This document shows positions 46,767 through 55,602 of a DNA stretch of 64,000 nt, piece by piece (position 1 is the stretch's first letter; each line of letters opens with the position of its first letter). The notes beneath the pieces were generated by a model that was not told the DNA's origin, made no database searches, and was given only the letters and a program-made list of their open reading frames with translations. The position numbers and the translations under genes were made by a program. Origin of the DNA: Roseobacter sp. (lineage in GTDB: Bacteria; Pseudomonadota; Alphaproteobacteria; Rhodobacterales; Rhodobacteraceae); assembly GCA_015665415.1 (NCBI GenBank), contig JADFAE010000021.1, positions 1 to 64,000 of the forward strand, in the 5' to 3' direction.

Positions 46767-48014
46767 ATGGTCAAACATGTGGTGATGGATCTGAAAAACC
46801 TGGACATCAAAGTGTCCGGCCTGGAGATGGTCGAGCCGCCGAAACTGTCGTTCAAGGTGGTTATTGAGCTTGATAAAAAGATGGAAAAGGGGGCCGACAA
46901 AGATCCGCTTTTGCAGCAGGAGTTTCAGGCGGCGGCCAGCGATGTGCTGGATCAGACCAAGGAAACCATCGAGAAGAAGTGCAAGATCTTCGATAAGCTC
47001 TTTGTTGATATGGTCAACAAGGGCGCCTCTGACAAGGACATGACGAAACAGCTCAAAGGGCTGAATGACGCCATCAAGAACGATGTCAAAGTAGCAGAAA
47101 AAGGGGCCGAACTGGCGGCGCAAAAGGCTTGGAGCGACCTGCAGAAAAAGAAAAAGGAGTGGTCCAAGTTCAAAATCAAGATTGCGGTTTCCATCGCCGG
47201 TACCCTGGCCGGACTGGCTGTCAGTATTGCAGCCATGGCGACCTCACCCTTTTCCGGCGGAGCGGGGGCAGCCTTTGCCATCATCGGGTTTATCAAATCC
47301 GGCGTGTCGCTGGCCAAGGATGTTGGCAAGCTGGCAATCAATATTGAACAGTCCAAGACCATTCTGGTGAAAAACCTTGCAGTTGTGGAAAAGGCAGCCG
47401 CGAACCCGGCGCTCAATGCCACCAATGAGATTTCGGCGGCAGTGTTTCAGGAGTTTCTTGGGGTCTCGCAACCTTCGGTGAAAACGGTTGAGGATGCGGC
47501 GGATACGCTCAAGGCCAAATATGCCCAGATGGTGGTCAAGATGCACGACCTCTCCAAGACCCTCAACAAGATCCTGAAGGAGCAGGGCAAGTTGAAAAAG
47601 GAGTTCTTGGCTGAGGTTGGCAAAAAGCTGAAGAAACACCCGGTGAAGGACAAGAAGGCGCAGCTGGTGATGATCAGCAAGGCCTTGGATACCGCGCTGT
47701 CGAAGAATTACCAAGCGGTGCAGAGCGCCATTGACCGCATTCAAATCATGTATGGTGAGACCCGCACATGGGCCAACAACATCAAGGATCTGATGAAGCG
47801 GGTGAAGGCCCTGACCATCAAGGATCCCAAGGCGCTCAAGGTGTTCCGTGAGGCGCTGAAGTTCGCCGCTCTTGGGCTGTCGCCGATTGATGGAAATTCC
47901 ATTGCCACAAAGTCCAAGGATCTGGCGCTGGGTGTTGGTGGTGCGGCGGGCGGTTACGTCTATGACAAGATCACCAGCAAGGTGCTGGATGGCACCGTCT
48001 TTGACGCTGCCTGA
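46767..48014 (+). CDS. Unknown helical protein with central hydrophobic/glycine-rich hairpin; candidate T6SS membrane-active effector or accessory
   Basis: KIKIAVSIAGTLAGLAVSIAAMATSPFSGGAGAAFAIIGFIKSGVSLAKDVGKL flanked by Lys-rich amphipathic helices and a C-terminal LALGVGGAAGGYVYDKI; 2-nt gap to the ion channel gene. Confidence 0.5.
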   Translation: MVKHVVMDLKNLDIKVSGLEMVEPPKLSFKVVIELDKKMEKGADKDPLLQQEFQAAASDVLDQTKETIEKKCKIFDKLFVDMVNKGASDKDMTKQLKGLNDAIKNDVKVAEKGAELAAQKAWSDLQKKKKEWSKFKIKIAVSIAGTLAGLAVSIAAMATSPFSGGAGAAFAIIGFIKSGVSLAKDVGKLAINIEQSKTILVKNLAVVEKAAANPALNATNEISAAVFQEFLGVSQPSVKTVEDAADTLKAKYAQMVVKMHDLSKTLNKILKEQGKLKKEFLAEVGKKLKKHPVKDKKAQLVMISKALDTALSKNYQAVQSAIDRIQIMYGETRTWANNIKDLMKRVKALTIKDPKALKVFREALKFAALGLSPIDGNSIATKSKDLALGVGGAAGGYVYDKITSKVLDGTVFDAA

Positions 48015-48016
48015 GG

Positions 48017-48937
48017 GTGAAAACACAAGACCCGGGCGTAATGCCGCGCCCGGTTGATTGCCTCGATGGGTGGAGAAAAGCCTTGGACCAGAGCGCGCAG
48101 AGCCAATTGTCGCTTCAGGATCGTGCCCGGCATTTTGTCGAGCGTCCGGTGGTGACCAATACCATATTGGGTATCATCATTTTCAATGCCGTGACCTTGG
48201 GTCTTGGCACTTCGGATGCGGTGAATGCGCGTATTGGCGGCTTGCTAGGCGCGATCGACAAGATGGTTCTGGCGATCTTTGTGGCGGAATTGGCGCTGAA
48301 GCTCTTTGCCTACCGGCTCAAGTTTTTCTCCTCGGCCTGGAATATCTTTGACCTCTTGGTGGTCAGCGTCGGCTTGCTGCCCGACAAGCAGGGCCTGTCG
48401 GCGTTGCGGGGGTTGCGGGTCATCCGTGCCTTGCGCCTGTTGTCGGTAATCCCGCAGATGCGGGCGGTGGTCCAGGCGCTGCTGGATGCCTTGCCGGGCA
48501 TGGGCGCGGTGATCGTGATGATCTCCATCGTTTTCTATGTCTTTGGAGTGATGGCCACGCTGATGTATGGGGCCGCTTTTGACGAATGGTTCGGCACCTT
48601 GGGTCGTTCGCTTTACTCGTTGTTTCAGATCATGACACTGGAAAGCTGGTCGATGGGGATCGTGCGACCGGTGATGGAAGAATTCCCGATGGCCTGGTCA
48701 TTCTTTGTGCCTTTTATCATAATCACCGCCTTTTCGGTTTTGAACCTGTTTATCGGTCTGTTGGTCAACACCATGCAGTCAGCCGTGGAGGCCGAGGCGG
48801 AGGCGGAATTTGAAAAATTGCGCGACCTGGTGCGTAAGGAGACCGATGTTGTTGACGCCCATGTGCTGGAACTGCACGCGGAGGTGAAAGCCCTGCGTCA
48901 GGAACTCAGTGTTTTGAAGGGAGGCGGTAATGGCTGA
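48017..48937 (+). CDS. Bacterial voltage-gated sodium channel (BacNav/NaChBac family)
   Basis: S4 RGLRVIRALRLLSVIPQMR; pore/selectivity filter MTLESWSMGIVRPVMEEFPMAWSFFVPFIIITAFSVLNLFIGLLVNTMQ; C-terminal acidic/coiled-coil helix. Confidence 0.93.
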   Translation: MKTQDPGVMPRPVDCLDGWRKALDQSAQSQLSLQDRARHFVERPVVTNTILGIIIFNAVTLGLGTSDAVNARIGGLLGAIDKMVLAIFVAELALKLFAYRLKFFSSAWNIFDLLVVSVGLLPDKQGLSALRGLRVIRALRLLSVIPQMRAVVQALLDALPGMGAVIVMISIVFYVFGVMATLMYGAAFDEWFGTLGRSLYSLFQIMTLESWSMGIVRPVMEEFPMAWSFFVPFIIITAFSVLNLFIGLLVNTMQSAVEAEAEAEFEKLRDLVRKETDVVDAHVLELHAEVKALRQELSVLKGGGNG

Positions 48938-51900
48938 CAGCTCACAGAAGTTCATCGCCCGCAACCGCGCGCCAAGGGTGCAAATCGAATATGACGTCGA
49001 GCTTTATGGCGCGGAGAAAAAGGTTCAGTTGCCTTTTGTCATGGGCGTGATGAGCGATCTTCTGGGCAAAAGCAAAGAGGCCCAGCCAGCGATTGCGGAT
49101 CGCAAGTTTTTGGAAATTGACGTTGATAATTTTGACAGCCGGATGAAGGCAATGGCTCCGCGGGCCGCCTTTTCGGTACCCAATACGCTGACCGGTGAAG
49201 GCAATCTTTCCATAGACCTCACTTTTGAAAGCATGGCGGATTTCAGTCCCGGTGCCATCGCCGCCAAGGTCGACACGCTGCGCCCCTTGCTGGAGGCGCG
49301 CAATCAGCTGCAGACGCTGATGGCCTATATGGACGGAAAATCCGGGGCGGAAGACCTGATTGAACGTATTTTGCAGACCCCGGCCCTCTTGGCTTCCTTG
49401 TCCAAAGGAGACACCGCTTCGGATGCGGCGCAGCTGGCTGCGCTCGGCTCGCTGCGCAGTGTGGATCTTCCTGAACCGGAGATCGACACCCGTGGCGATG
49501 TACTCGCGGCTTTGGCGGATCAAGCCCCGGATGCGGCAGACGACCCTGGCGATGCCGTCAGTGAGACTTTGGCCTCGCTTGCGCAGGCAGCTCCACAGCC
49601 AGACCCAGATGCGGAGGACACAGTGGCATCGGCTTTGGCCTCCGTTCCGGATGTGTCGCCTGCGGTGGAGGAAGCTGATGACGCAGCCCTGGCCAGTTTG
49701 CGCAGGTCTGAAGTTGAAGAGACGGAACAAGCGGATGACACCTCAGCAGATGTTCTGGCGGCTCTTGCGGCAGCAGGAGAAGAGGCTGCGGCGGAGGTTG
49801 AATCCGCCAGCGAGAGCATTCTGCAAGATCTTGCAGCCGAGGAGCCAGAAGTTTTGGCTGCGGCGGAACGGGACGAGGTTGCGGATATCCTGCAGGGCCT
49901 GGATGCTGTGGATCTCCCGGTCGAAAAGGACGATCCGGATCTTGGCGAGGTGTTGCAAACATTGCCTGACCCAGAAGCAGAAGACCTGGAGCCAAGCGAA
50001 GAGGTGGCAGCTGTTCTGGACAGCCTGTCGGAACAAGAGCCAGAGGTCGGGACGGAGGCCGAGGAAGATCTGTCACAATTGCTCGGCGATCTGGCAGCGG
50101 AGGCGCCAGTTGACAGTGAGGCGCAGGACGGTGACGTGAGCGCCGTCCTGGACGCCATTCCCGAGATTGATGTGCCCGCCGAACCCGACAGCCAGGCCAA
50201 AGACATTCTGGCCGAGATTGCCACCCAGACTGCACAGGAGGCGCCGGATCCGTCCCAAGACGATGAGATCGCAGATATCCTCGGGGGGTTGGACCTGAGT
50301 GATGAAACCGAGACCATGGATCCAGAGGTTGATCTGCAGGATCTGCTGGGTGATTTGACAACACCCGAGACGGAGGGCGCAGCTGCAGAGGCAGATCTGG
50401 ATGATATCTTCTCGGGGCTGGAGATTGGTGAGACCCCAGAGGAGGAGCCAGAGGACAGCATTTCTGATGTGCTGGCAGACCTGACATTGGAGGCCGAACC
50501 GGAAGAGGAACCCTCGGCAGAGGGCGCAGTCGATGATGAGTTGGAGGCGTTGCTGACAGGTTTGGACGTCGAGGAGGATTTGGATCTGGACGCCCTCCTG
50601 TCGGATTCAGCCGAAACAGGCGCTGAACAGGAGGAAGACTCTGAAGATGCCTTGGGCGATCTGTCCCCCGACGATGCGACTGATCTTGAGCTGGATGCGC
50701 TGTTGGCTGATTTCGAAGAGGGGGAAGATAACGCTGTTGACGACACAGCGACTGAAACGGCCACCAAGAGCGATGATGACGATGAACTTGATGCCCTGCT
50801 CGCAGGGCTCGACGAGGATGAGGCAACTGTCGAGGATGGCCCGGGAGATCTGGATGATGTGTTGGCCGATCTTGATCTGGACAGTACGGAGACCAGCCAA
50901 GATGCCGACCCGGATCTCGAAACGCGCGCTGACGGTGCCGCTGCCAACCAAACCGTTGGGCTGGCTGAACCGGAATTTGCCTATGGCACCATCACCGCGG
51001 ATCGGCCTAGCCCTGCGCAACTGACGCGCCGTCGGTTCCGGATCGCGATATTTGGCGATTTTTCCGGTCGCTCTGCAAAGGGCCTGGTACAAACCGGCGA
51101 TGCGCTAGCGGATCGACAGCCAATTCTGTTGGATCCGGACACGGTTGAGGATGTTATCGAGAGCTTTGCCAGCGAATTGGTCCTGCCCATCGGCAAGGAC
51201 GGCGGTGGAATTGCGGTCAAGCTTGGGGAATTTGACGATCTGCACCCGGATGAGCTGTTTGATAATGTGGCGCTGTTTTCAGAGCTGGTGAGCCTGCGCA
51301 AGCAGCTGCAATCGGGTGTCACCGTAGAACATGCCAGTCGCAGTCTGGCGGCTTGGGCTGCGGAACATGGGACGCCTGTGCGTGCGCCCAAACGCCAGTC
51401 ATCCGGGGTGGCCGTGCCTGCCGACCGACGGCTGAGCGCCTTTCAACAGCTGATCGGAGATCAGGGCAATACGTTGCAAGAGGCCTCCCCGATTGAAGAT
51501 CTCTTGGCACGCATCGTTGGGCCGCATATCCGCGCTCTGCCCAATCCGGATGCAGCTGCGATGCAACAGGCGGTGGATGCGGCCTTGTCTGACGCGATGC
51601 GGCTGGTGTTGCACCACCCGGAATTTCAGTCGATCGAGGCGCAGTGGCGCTCGCTGGACCTGATTGCGCGCTCGGTAGAGGTCGATGATAGTCTGGAAGT
51701 GCTGCTCTATGATGTATCCGCCGAAGAACTGGCGGCAGATCTGGCCGCGCAGGACGATCTGACGGTAAGCGGTTTGACCCGGCTGTTGACCGAAGCACCG
51801 ATGGATCCGGAACTGGGCCGGGGCGGGTATTCGGCGCTGATCGGTCTATATGCATTTGAGGAAACACCGCCGCATGCGGAGCTTTTGGGGCGGATTGCCC

Positions 51901-52754
51901 GGGTGGCGGCGCATGTGGATGCGCCTTTCCTGACCAGCCTTACGCCCGAGTTCCTGAAGCTGGACAAAAAGGACCGCCCGCCGCTGGTGGCCAAGGCTTG
52001 GGAGACTTTGCAGGAGATGCCCGAGGCGGGTCATCTGGGTCTGGCCAGTCCGCGCTTTTTGCTGCGCCGCCCCTATGGTGCCAAAAGCGATCCGGTTGAT
52101 GCCTTCGGATTTGAGGAATTCTCTGAGACCGAAGGCCTAAGGGGCATGTTGTGGGGCAATCCGGTGGTACTGGTCACCATCCTTCTGGCACGCTCCTTCA
52201 GCGAAAACGGCGCCTCGATGCAATTGGGGTCGATCATGTCACTGGGCGATATGCCCTTCCATACGGTCTATGATCAGTTTGGTGATCAGGTCGCCTTGCC
52301 CTGCACCGAGCGAAATATCGATCTGGACAAGATCGCCATGGCCAATGATCGCGGCGTGATGGCGGTGAGTGCGGTCAAGGGCCGGGACGAGTTGCGCCTG
52401 ACCTCCTTTGCTTCGGTGACCGGCGGAGAGATCCTGGGGCCCTGGACCGGGGTGCCGGCACCGGAGCCCTCGCCCCCGGATCCGCGCGAAGCCAAGGGGC
52501 CTGCGGCGCAGGCAGTCGGCGATGACAGGGCAACGGAACAGGCTGAGCCAAGCGTCGAATCCGATCTGGATGACCTGGGGCTTGATGATCTTGATCTGGA
52601 AAGTCTGGGGGACAGTGACGCAGCCGAGGACGATGATGGACTTGGGGATCTGGATGATCTGCTGGCCAGTTTCTCGGATGACAGTGAAGATGCTGATGAG
52701 AGCGACGATGATGAGATGGACGCCGAACTGGCGGCGCTATTGGCGGATTTGTGA
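48930..52754 (+). CDS. TssB - acidic repeat linker - TssC-like fused T6SS sheath protein (1,274 aa)
   Basis: N-terminus near-identical to the TssB at 37137 (RNRAPRVQIEYDVELYGAEKKVQLPFVMGV); Asp/Glu-rich repetitive linker ~49390-50960; TssC-like domain (HHPEFQSIEAQWRSLDLIARSVEVDDSLEVLLYDVSAEEL, LASPRFLLRRPYGAKSDPVDAFGFEEF) ~50990-52480; acidic tail. Confidence 0.88.
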   Translation: MADSSQKFIARNRAPRVQIEYDVELYGAEKKVQLPFVMGVMSDLLGKSKEAQPAIADRKFLEIDVDNFDSRMKAMAPRAAFSVPNTLTGEGNLSIDLTFESMADFSPGAIAAKVDTLRPLLEARNQLQTLMAYMDGKSGAEDLIERILQTPALLASLSKGDTASDAAQLAALGSLRSVDLPEPEIDTRGDVLAALADQAPDAADDPGDAVSETLASLAQAAPQPDPDAEDTVASALASVPDVSPAVEEADDAALASLRRSEVEETEQADDTSADVLAALAAAGEEAAAEVESASESILQDLAAEEPEVLAAAERDEVADILQGLDAVDLPVEKDDPDLGEVLQTLPDPEAEDLEPSEEVAAVLDSLSEQEPEVGTEAEEDLSQLLGDLAAEAPVDSEAQDGDVSAVLDAIPEIDVPAEPDSQAKDILAEIATQTAQEAPDPSQDDEIADILGGLDLSDETETMDPEVDLQDLLGDLTTPETEGAAAEADLDDIFSGLEIGETPEEEPEDSISDVLADLTLEAEPEEEPSAEGAVDDELEALLTGLDVEEDLDLDALLSDSAETGAEQEEDSEDALGDLSPDDATDLELDALLADFEEGEDNAVDDTATETATKSDDDDELDALLAGLDEDEATVEDGPGDLDDVLADLDLDSTETSQDADPDLETRADGAAANQTVGLAEPEFAYGTITADRPSPAQLTRRRFRIAIFGDFSGRSAKGLVQTGDALADRQPILLDPDTVEDVIESFASELVLPIGKDGGGIAVKLGEFDDLHPDELFDNVALFSELVSLRKQLQSGVTVEHASRSLAAWAAEHGTPVRAPKRQSSGVAVPADRRLSAFQQLIGDQGNTLQEASPIEDLLARIVGPHIRALPNPDAAAMQQAVDAALSDAMRLVLHHPEFQSIEAQWRSLDLIARSVEVDDSLEVLLYDVSAEELAADLAAQDDLTVSGLTRLLTEAPMDPELGRGGYSALIGLYAFEETPPHAELLGRIARVAAHVDAPFLTSLTPEFLKLDKKDRPPLVAKAWETLQEMPEAGHLGLASPRFLLRRPYGAKSDPVDAFGFEEFSETEGLRGMLWGNPVVLVTILLARSFSENGASMQLGSIMSLGDMPFHTVYDQFGDQVALPCTERNIDLDKIAMANDRGVMAVSAVKGRDELRLTSFASVTGGEILGPWTGVPAPEPSPPDPREAKGPAAQAVGDDRATEQAEPSVESDLDDLGLDDLDLESLGDSDAAEDDDGLGDLDDLLASFSDDSEDADESDDDEMDAELAALLADL
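49390..50960 (+). repeat. Degenerate protein-level repeat array (D/E-rich units with V/I/L-L-x-x-L motif)
   Basis: About 20+ motifs such as DVLAALAD, ETLASLAQ, SILQDLAAE, DILQGLDAVD, AVLDSLSEQ, QLLGDLAAE, DILGGLDLSD, DLLGDLTTP, DVLADLTLE, ALLTGLDVEED, ALLAGLDEDE, DVLADLDLD. Confidence 0.8.
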
Positions 52755-52859
52755 GGGAGAGGTTTGAAATGGCAGAGGCGCATTTTCGCCCGGTTTTACC
52801 CCCGATCTTGAGTGGGGAAGCCCTGATTGGGAACACCCCGGTTGGGGAAAGGAGGAGCC

Positions 52860-54971
52860 ATGGTTGAGAGCAAAGCACATGACAGTGACATGGTCTGGAT
52901 GTCCGGCAGTTATTCTGTGCGGGACCTCTTGCTGAAACGGGCCATCGTGCGCGAAGGCCTGAGTAAACTGACCGAGACGACGGTAGAGTTTCAGTCAAAG
53001 AACAAGGCGATCAAACTGGAGGATATCGTTGGGCAAACGATGAACCTGCATGTCCAAACAGAGGAGGCGACGGACCAGAAGTTCTCGGGCCTCTGTGTCT
53101 CGGTGGAAAACATGGGGTTTCGCGATGGCTACGGTCTCTATGTGGCCGAGGTCCGTCCCTGGTTCTGGCTGCTGACGCGCACCTCCGATAGCCGGGTGTT
53201 TCAGGAGCTCTCTGCGGTGGACATCATTCTCCAGATTTTCAGCGAGAACGGTTTTAGCGATTATCGCAACAGATTGAGCGAGAGCTATGATCCTCGCGAA
53301 TATTGTCTGCAGTACCGCGAAAGCGATTATGATTTCATCTGCCGCTTGATGGAAGAGGAGGGAATCTACTTCTACTTTGACAGCAGCAGCGACAAGAACG
53401 CGGCTGAATGCCTGGTACTCTGTGATGGGATGAGTGGTCATTCTCCGGTGAATGGCAAATCACAGGTGAAATTCCATGCCCGAGATGATCGCGATCGTCG
53501 CCGCGAGGATCATGTCTCGGAATGGGCTCACGAAGAGGTGCTGACAAGCGGCAAGGTCACGCTGAATGATTTTGATTTTCTGTCGCCAGCAGCGGATCTG
53601 AAGGTCAAGAATGCCATTCCCAAGGGCAGCCATAGCCACAAGGATTTTGAGCGCTACGACTACCAGGGCCATTACCGCAAAGACGCCGGTCTGGGGAACA
53701 AGCGGGCGCGGGTGCAGATGGAGGCAGAAGCCATCCGCCACAAGAGATGGCGCGGGGCGGCCAGTCTGCGGACCATGGGGACGGGCTATACTTTTCAGCT
53801 CAAGGATCACCCGGACAAACCTGCCAACGGCGAATATCTGGTTGTAGACGCGATCCAGTATCTGCAGGTGGCGGGCGACTACAACGAGCGGGAAAAACGC
53901 ACCACCAAGGCGGCTGAAGAAGGCGAAATGCGCCATGATGTCAAAGTCCGCAATATGGAATTCCCTGAGGAAATCGCAGGGGACGCCTATGCATGTGTCT
54001 TTGGCGCAATCGAAAAACACGAACAGTATCGCGCGCCATTGGTCACCAAATGGCCCGAAGTCCCCGGCTTGCAGACCGCAACCGTGGTTGGCCCCAGCGG
54101 CGAAGAGATCCTGACCGACAAACATGGGCGCATCAAGGTTCAGTTCCATTGGGATCGTGAGGGTAAGAAAGATGAGAAGTCCTCTTGCTTTGTGCGCGTG
54201 GTCACGCCTTGGTCCGGCAAGAATTGGGGCATGGTGGCGGTGCCGCGCATCGGCCAGGAAGTGGTGGTGCAGTTCGAGGATGGCAATCCCGACCGCCCGA
54301 TCTGTACTGGCATGCTGTATAATGCCGATACGATGCCGCCCTATACCTATCCGGATGATCAGACCCAACTGGGGATCAAGACCAATTCCTCCAAGGGCGG
54401 CGGTGGCTACAATGAGCTGATGTTTGACGACAAAAAGGGCGAAGAGCTGATGCGGGTCCAGGCGGAAAAGGACCACCAGATGCTGATCAAGGATCGCTCT
54501 GCCGTGACCATCGGCCTGGACGCGCCGGAACCGGATGCGCCGGGCACGGATGAAAAAAGCTATGCCATGACGGTGAAACAGCACATGGATGAGGTGGTCA
54601 AAAGTGGCAACCGCACCGAAGTGGTGGAAACGGGCGACAAGGCGGAAACCATCCAGAAAGGCAATATGACCCTGGATGTGGACACCGGCAATCTGACCGA
54701 GACCATCGCCAAGGGCAATCACAAGGAAACCGTCAGCCTTGGCAATCTTACGGTGGATGTGACGGCCGGCAAAATCAAGATGACGGCGGGGGTAGAGATC
54801 CTGCTGCAGGTCGGACCTTCTTCGGTGAAGATCGACAATTCCGGCGTCACCATCAAGGGGCCGATGATCAAGGTCGAAGGCAGCGCCATGGTCGAGGCCA
54901 AGGCACCAATGACAACCGTCAAGGGGGACGCGATGTTGACCCTCAAAGGCGGCCTGACGATGATCAACTAG
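52860..54971 (+). CDS. vgrG: T6SS spike protein VgrG (TssI)
   Basis: ESYDPREYCLQYRESDYDFICRLMEEEGIYFYF; KHGRIKVQFHWDREGKKDEKSSCFVRVVTPWSGKNWGMVAVPRIGQEVVVQFEDGNPDRPICTGMLYN; start ATG 52860 after GGAGG. Confidence 0.97.
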   Translation: MVESKAHDSDMVWMSGSYSVRDLLLKRAIVREGLSKLTETTVEFQSKNKAIKLEDIVGQTMNLHVQTEEATDQKFSGLCVSVENMGFRDGYGLYVAEVRPWFWLLTRTSDSRVFQELSAVDIILQIFSENGFSDYRNRLSESYDPREYCLQYRESDYDFICRLMEEEGIYFYFDSSSDKNAAECLVLCDGMSGHSPVNGKSQVKFHARDDRDRRREDHVSEWAHEEVLTSGKVTLNDFDFLSPAADLKVKNAIPKGSHSHKDFERYDYQGHYRKDAGLGNKRARVQMEAEAIRHKRWRGAASLRTMGTGYTFQLKDHPDKPANGEYLVVDAIQYLQVAGDYNEREKRTTKAAEEGEMRHDVKVRNMEFPEEIAGDAYACVFGAIEKHEQYRAPLVTKWPEVPGLQTATVVGPSGEEILTDKHGRIKVQFHWDREGKKDEKSSCFVRVVTPWSGKNWGMVAVPRIGQEVVVQFEDGNPDRPICTGMLYNADTMPPYTYPDDQTQLGIKTNSSKGGGGYNELMFDDKKGEELMRVQAEKDHQMLIKDRSAVTIGLDAPEPDAPGTDEKSYAMTVKQHMDEVVKSGNRTEVVETGDKAETIQKGNMTLDVDTGNLTETIAKGNHKETVSLGNLTVDVTAGKIKMTAGVEILLQVGPSSVKIDNSGVTIKGPMIKVEGSAMVEAKAPMTTVKGDAMLTLKGGLTMIN

Positions 54972-54980
54972 GATAAAAAC

Positions 54981-55601
54981 ATGTCCGAGAATTTTGAAAA
55001 CCTCGTCAAGCTTCCGAGCGATCCTGTGGCCAAACTTCTGTCGCAGACCAATGTGTTGCTGAAGACGCCCCTGAAAGCACCGCCATCGGCACCGGCAGCG
55101 GTGGTCCTGCAAGAGCTCTATGAACAAGAGGCCTTGGTAGATCTGCTGCGGCTGTTGGGGGTTTTGCTGCCCGCACGAGAACGGGTCTGGTGGGCCTGTC
55201 TGGCGGCACGAGACTATATTGGGCCGCGCTCGGACAAGGACCCGGCTTCGCTCACCACCTCTGAGGCTTGGGTGCGAGACCCCAGCGAAGGAAACCGGGA
55301 TGCGGCCCGCGTCAGCCTGGATCACGCCTATGTTGATGATGATACGGTGAACTGCGCCCTCTCGGTTCTCTATGCGCCAGGCACCCTGGGGCCGGGTGAT
55401 TTGAACCAATATCCAGCCCCAGCGGGGGCCTCGGAAGCGGCGGCTTTTGCCATGAATATGGTAGCTTTAGGCCAATTGTCTGATAAGTTTGAAGAACACG
55501 GCCGTGTTTTGGTCGCGCGTGCGCTGGATATTGCACGTGGTGGTAACGGTCAGGGCAGCGTCAAAGCGGCCCCTGATGCAGGTAACGAGAAGGAGGGCTG
55601 A
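54981..55601 (+). CDS. Hypothetical protein between vgrG and PAAR; candidate adaptor or effector-loading protein
   Basis: Helical protein (LLGVLLPARERVWWACLAARDYIG) in the vgrG-PAAR operon; family not recognised with confidence. Confidence 0.55.
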   Translation: MSENFENLVKLPSDPVAKLLSQTNVLLKTPLKAPPSAPAAVVLQELYEQEALVDLLRLLGVLLPARERVWWACLAARDYIGPRSDKDPASLTTSEAWVRDPSEGNRDAARVSLDHAYVDDDTVNCALSVLYAPGTLGPGDLNQYPAPAGASEAAAFAMNMVALGQLSDKFEEHGRVLVARALDIARGGNGQGSVKAAPDAGNEKEG

Positions 55602-55602
55602 G

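Noticed and set aside
48032-48053. CCGGGCG-N8-CGCCCGG hairpin near the BacNav start
   Set aside because: Could affect the choice between GTG 48017 and ATG 48041, but short and without T-tract; not enough to call a regulator.
49520-50947. Long Ser-rich and Pro/Arg-rich minus-strand ORFs opposite the acidic linker
   Set aside because: Mirror frames of a repetitive Asp/Glu/Leu-coding region (GAG/GAT/CTG codons); no independent coding evidence.
53460-55409. 649 aa minus-strand ORF
   Set aside because: Antisense to VgrG and the downstream gene; composition artefact.
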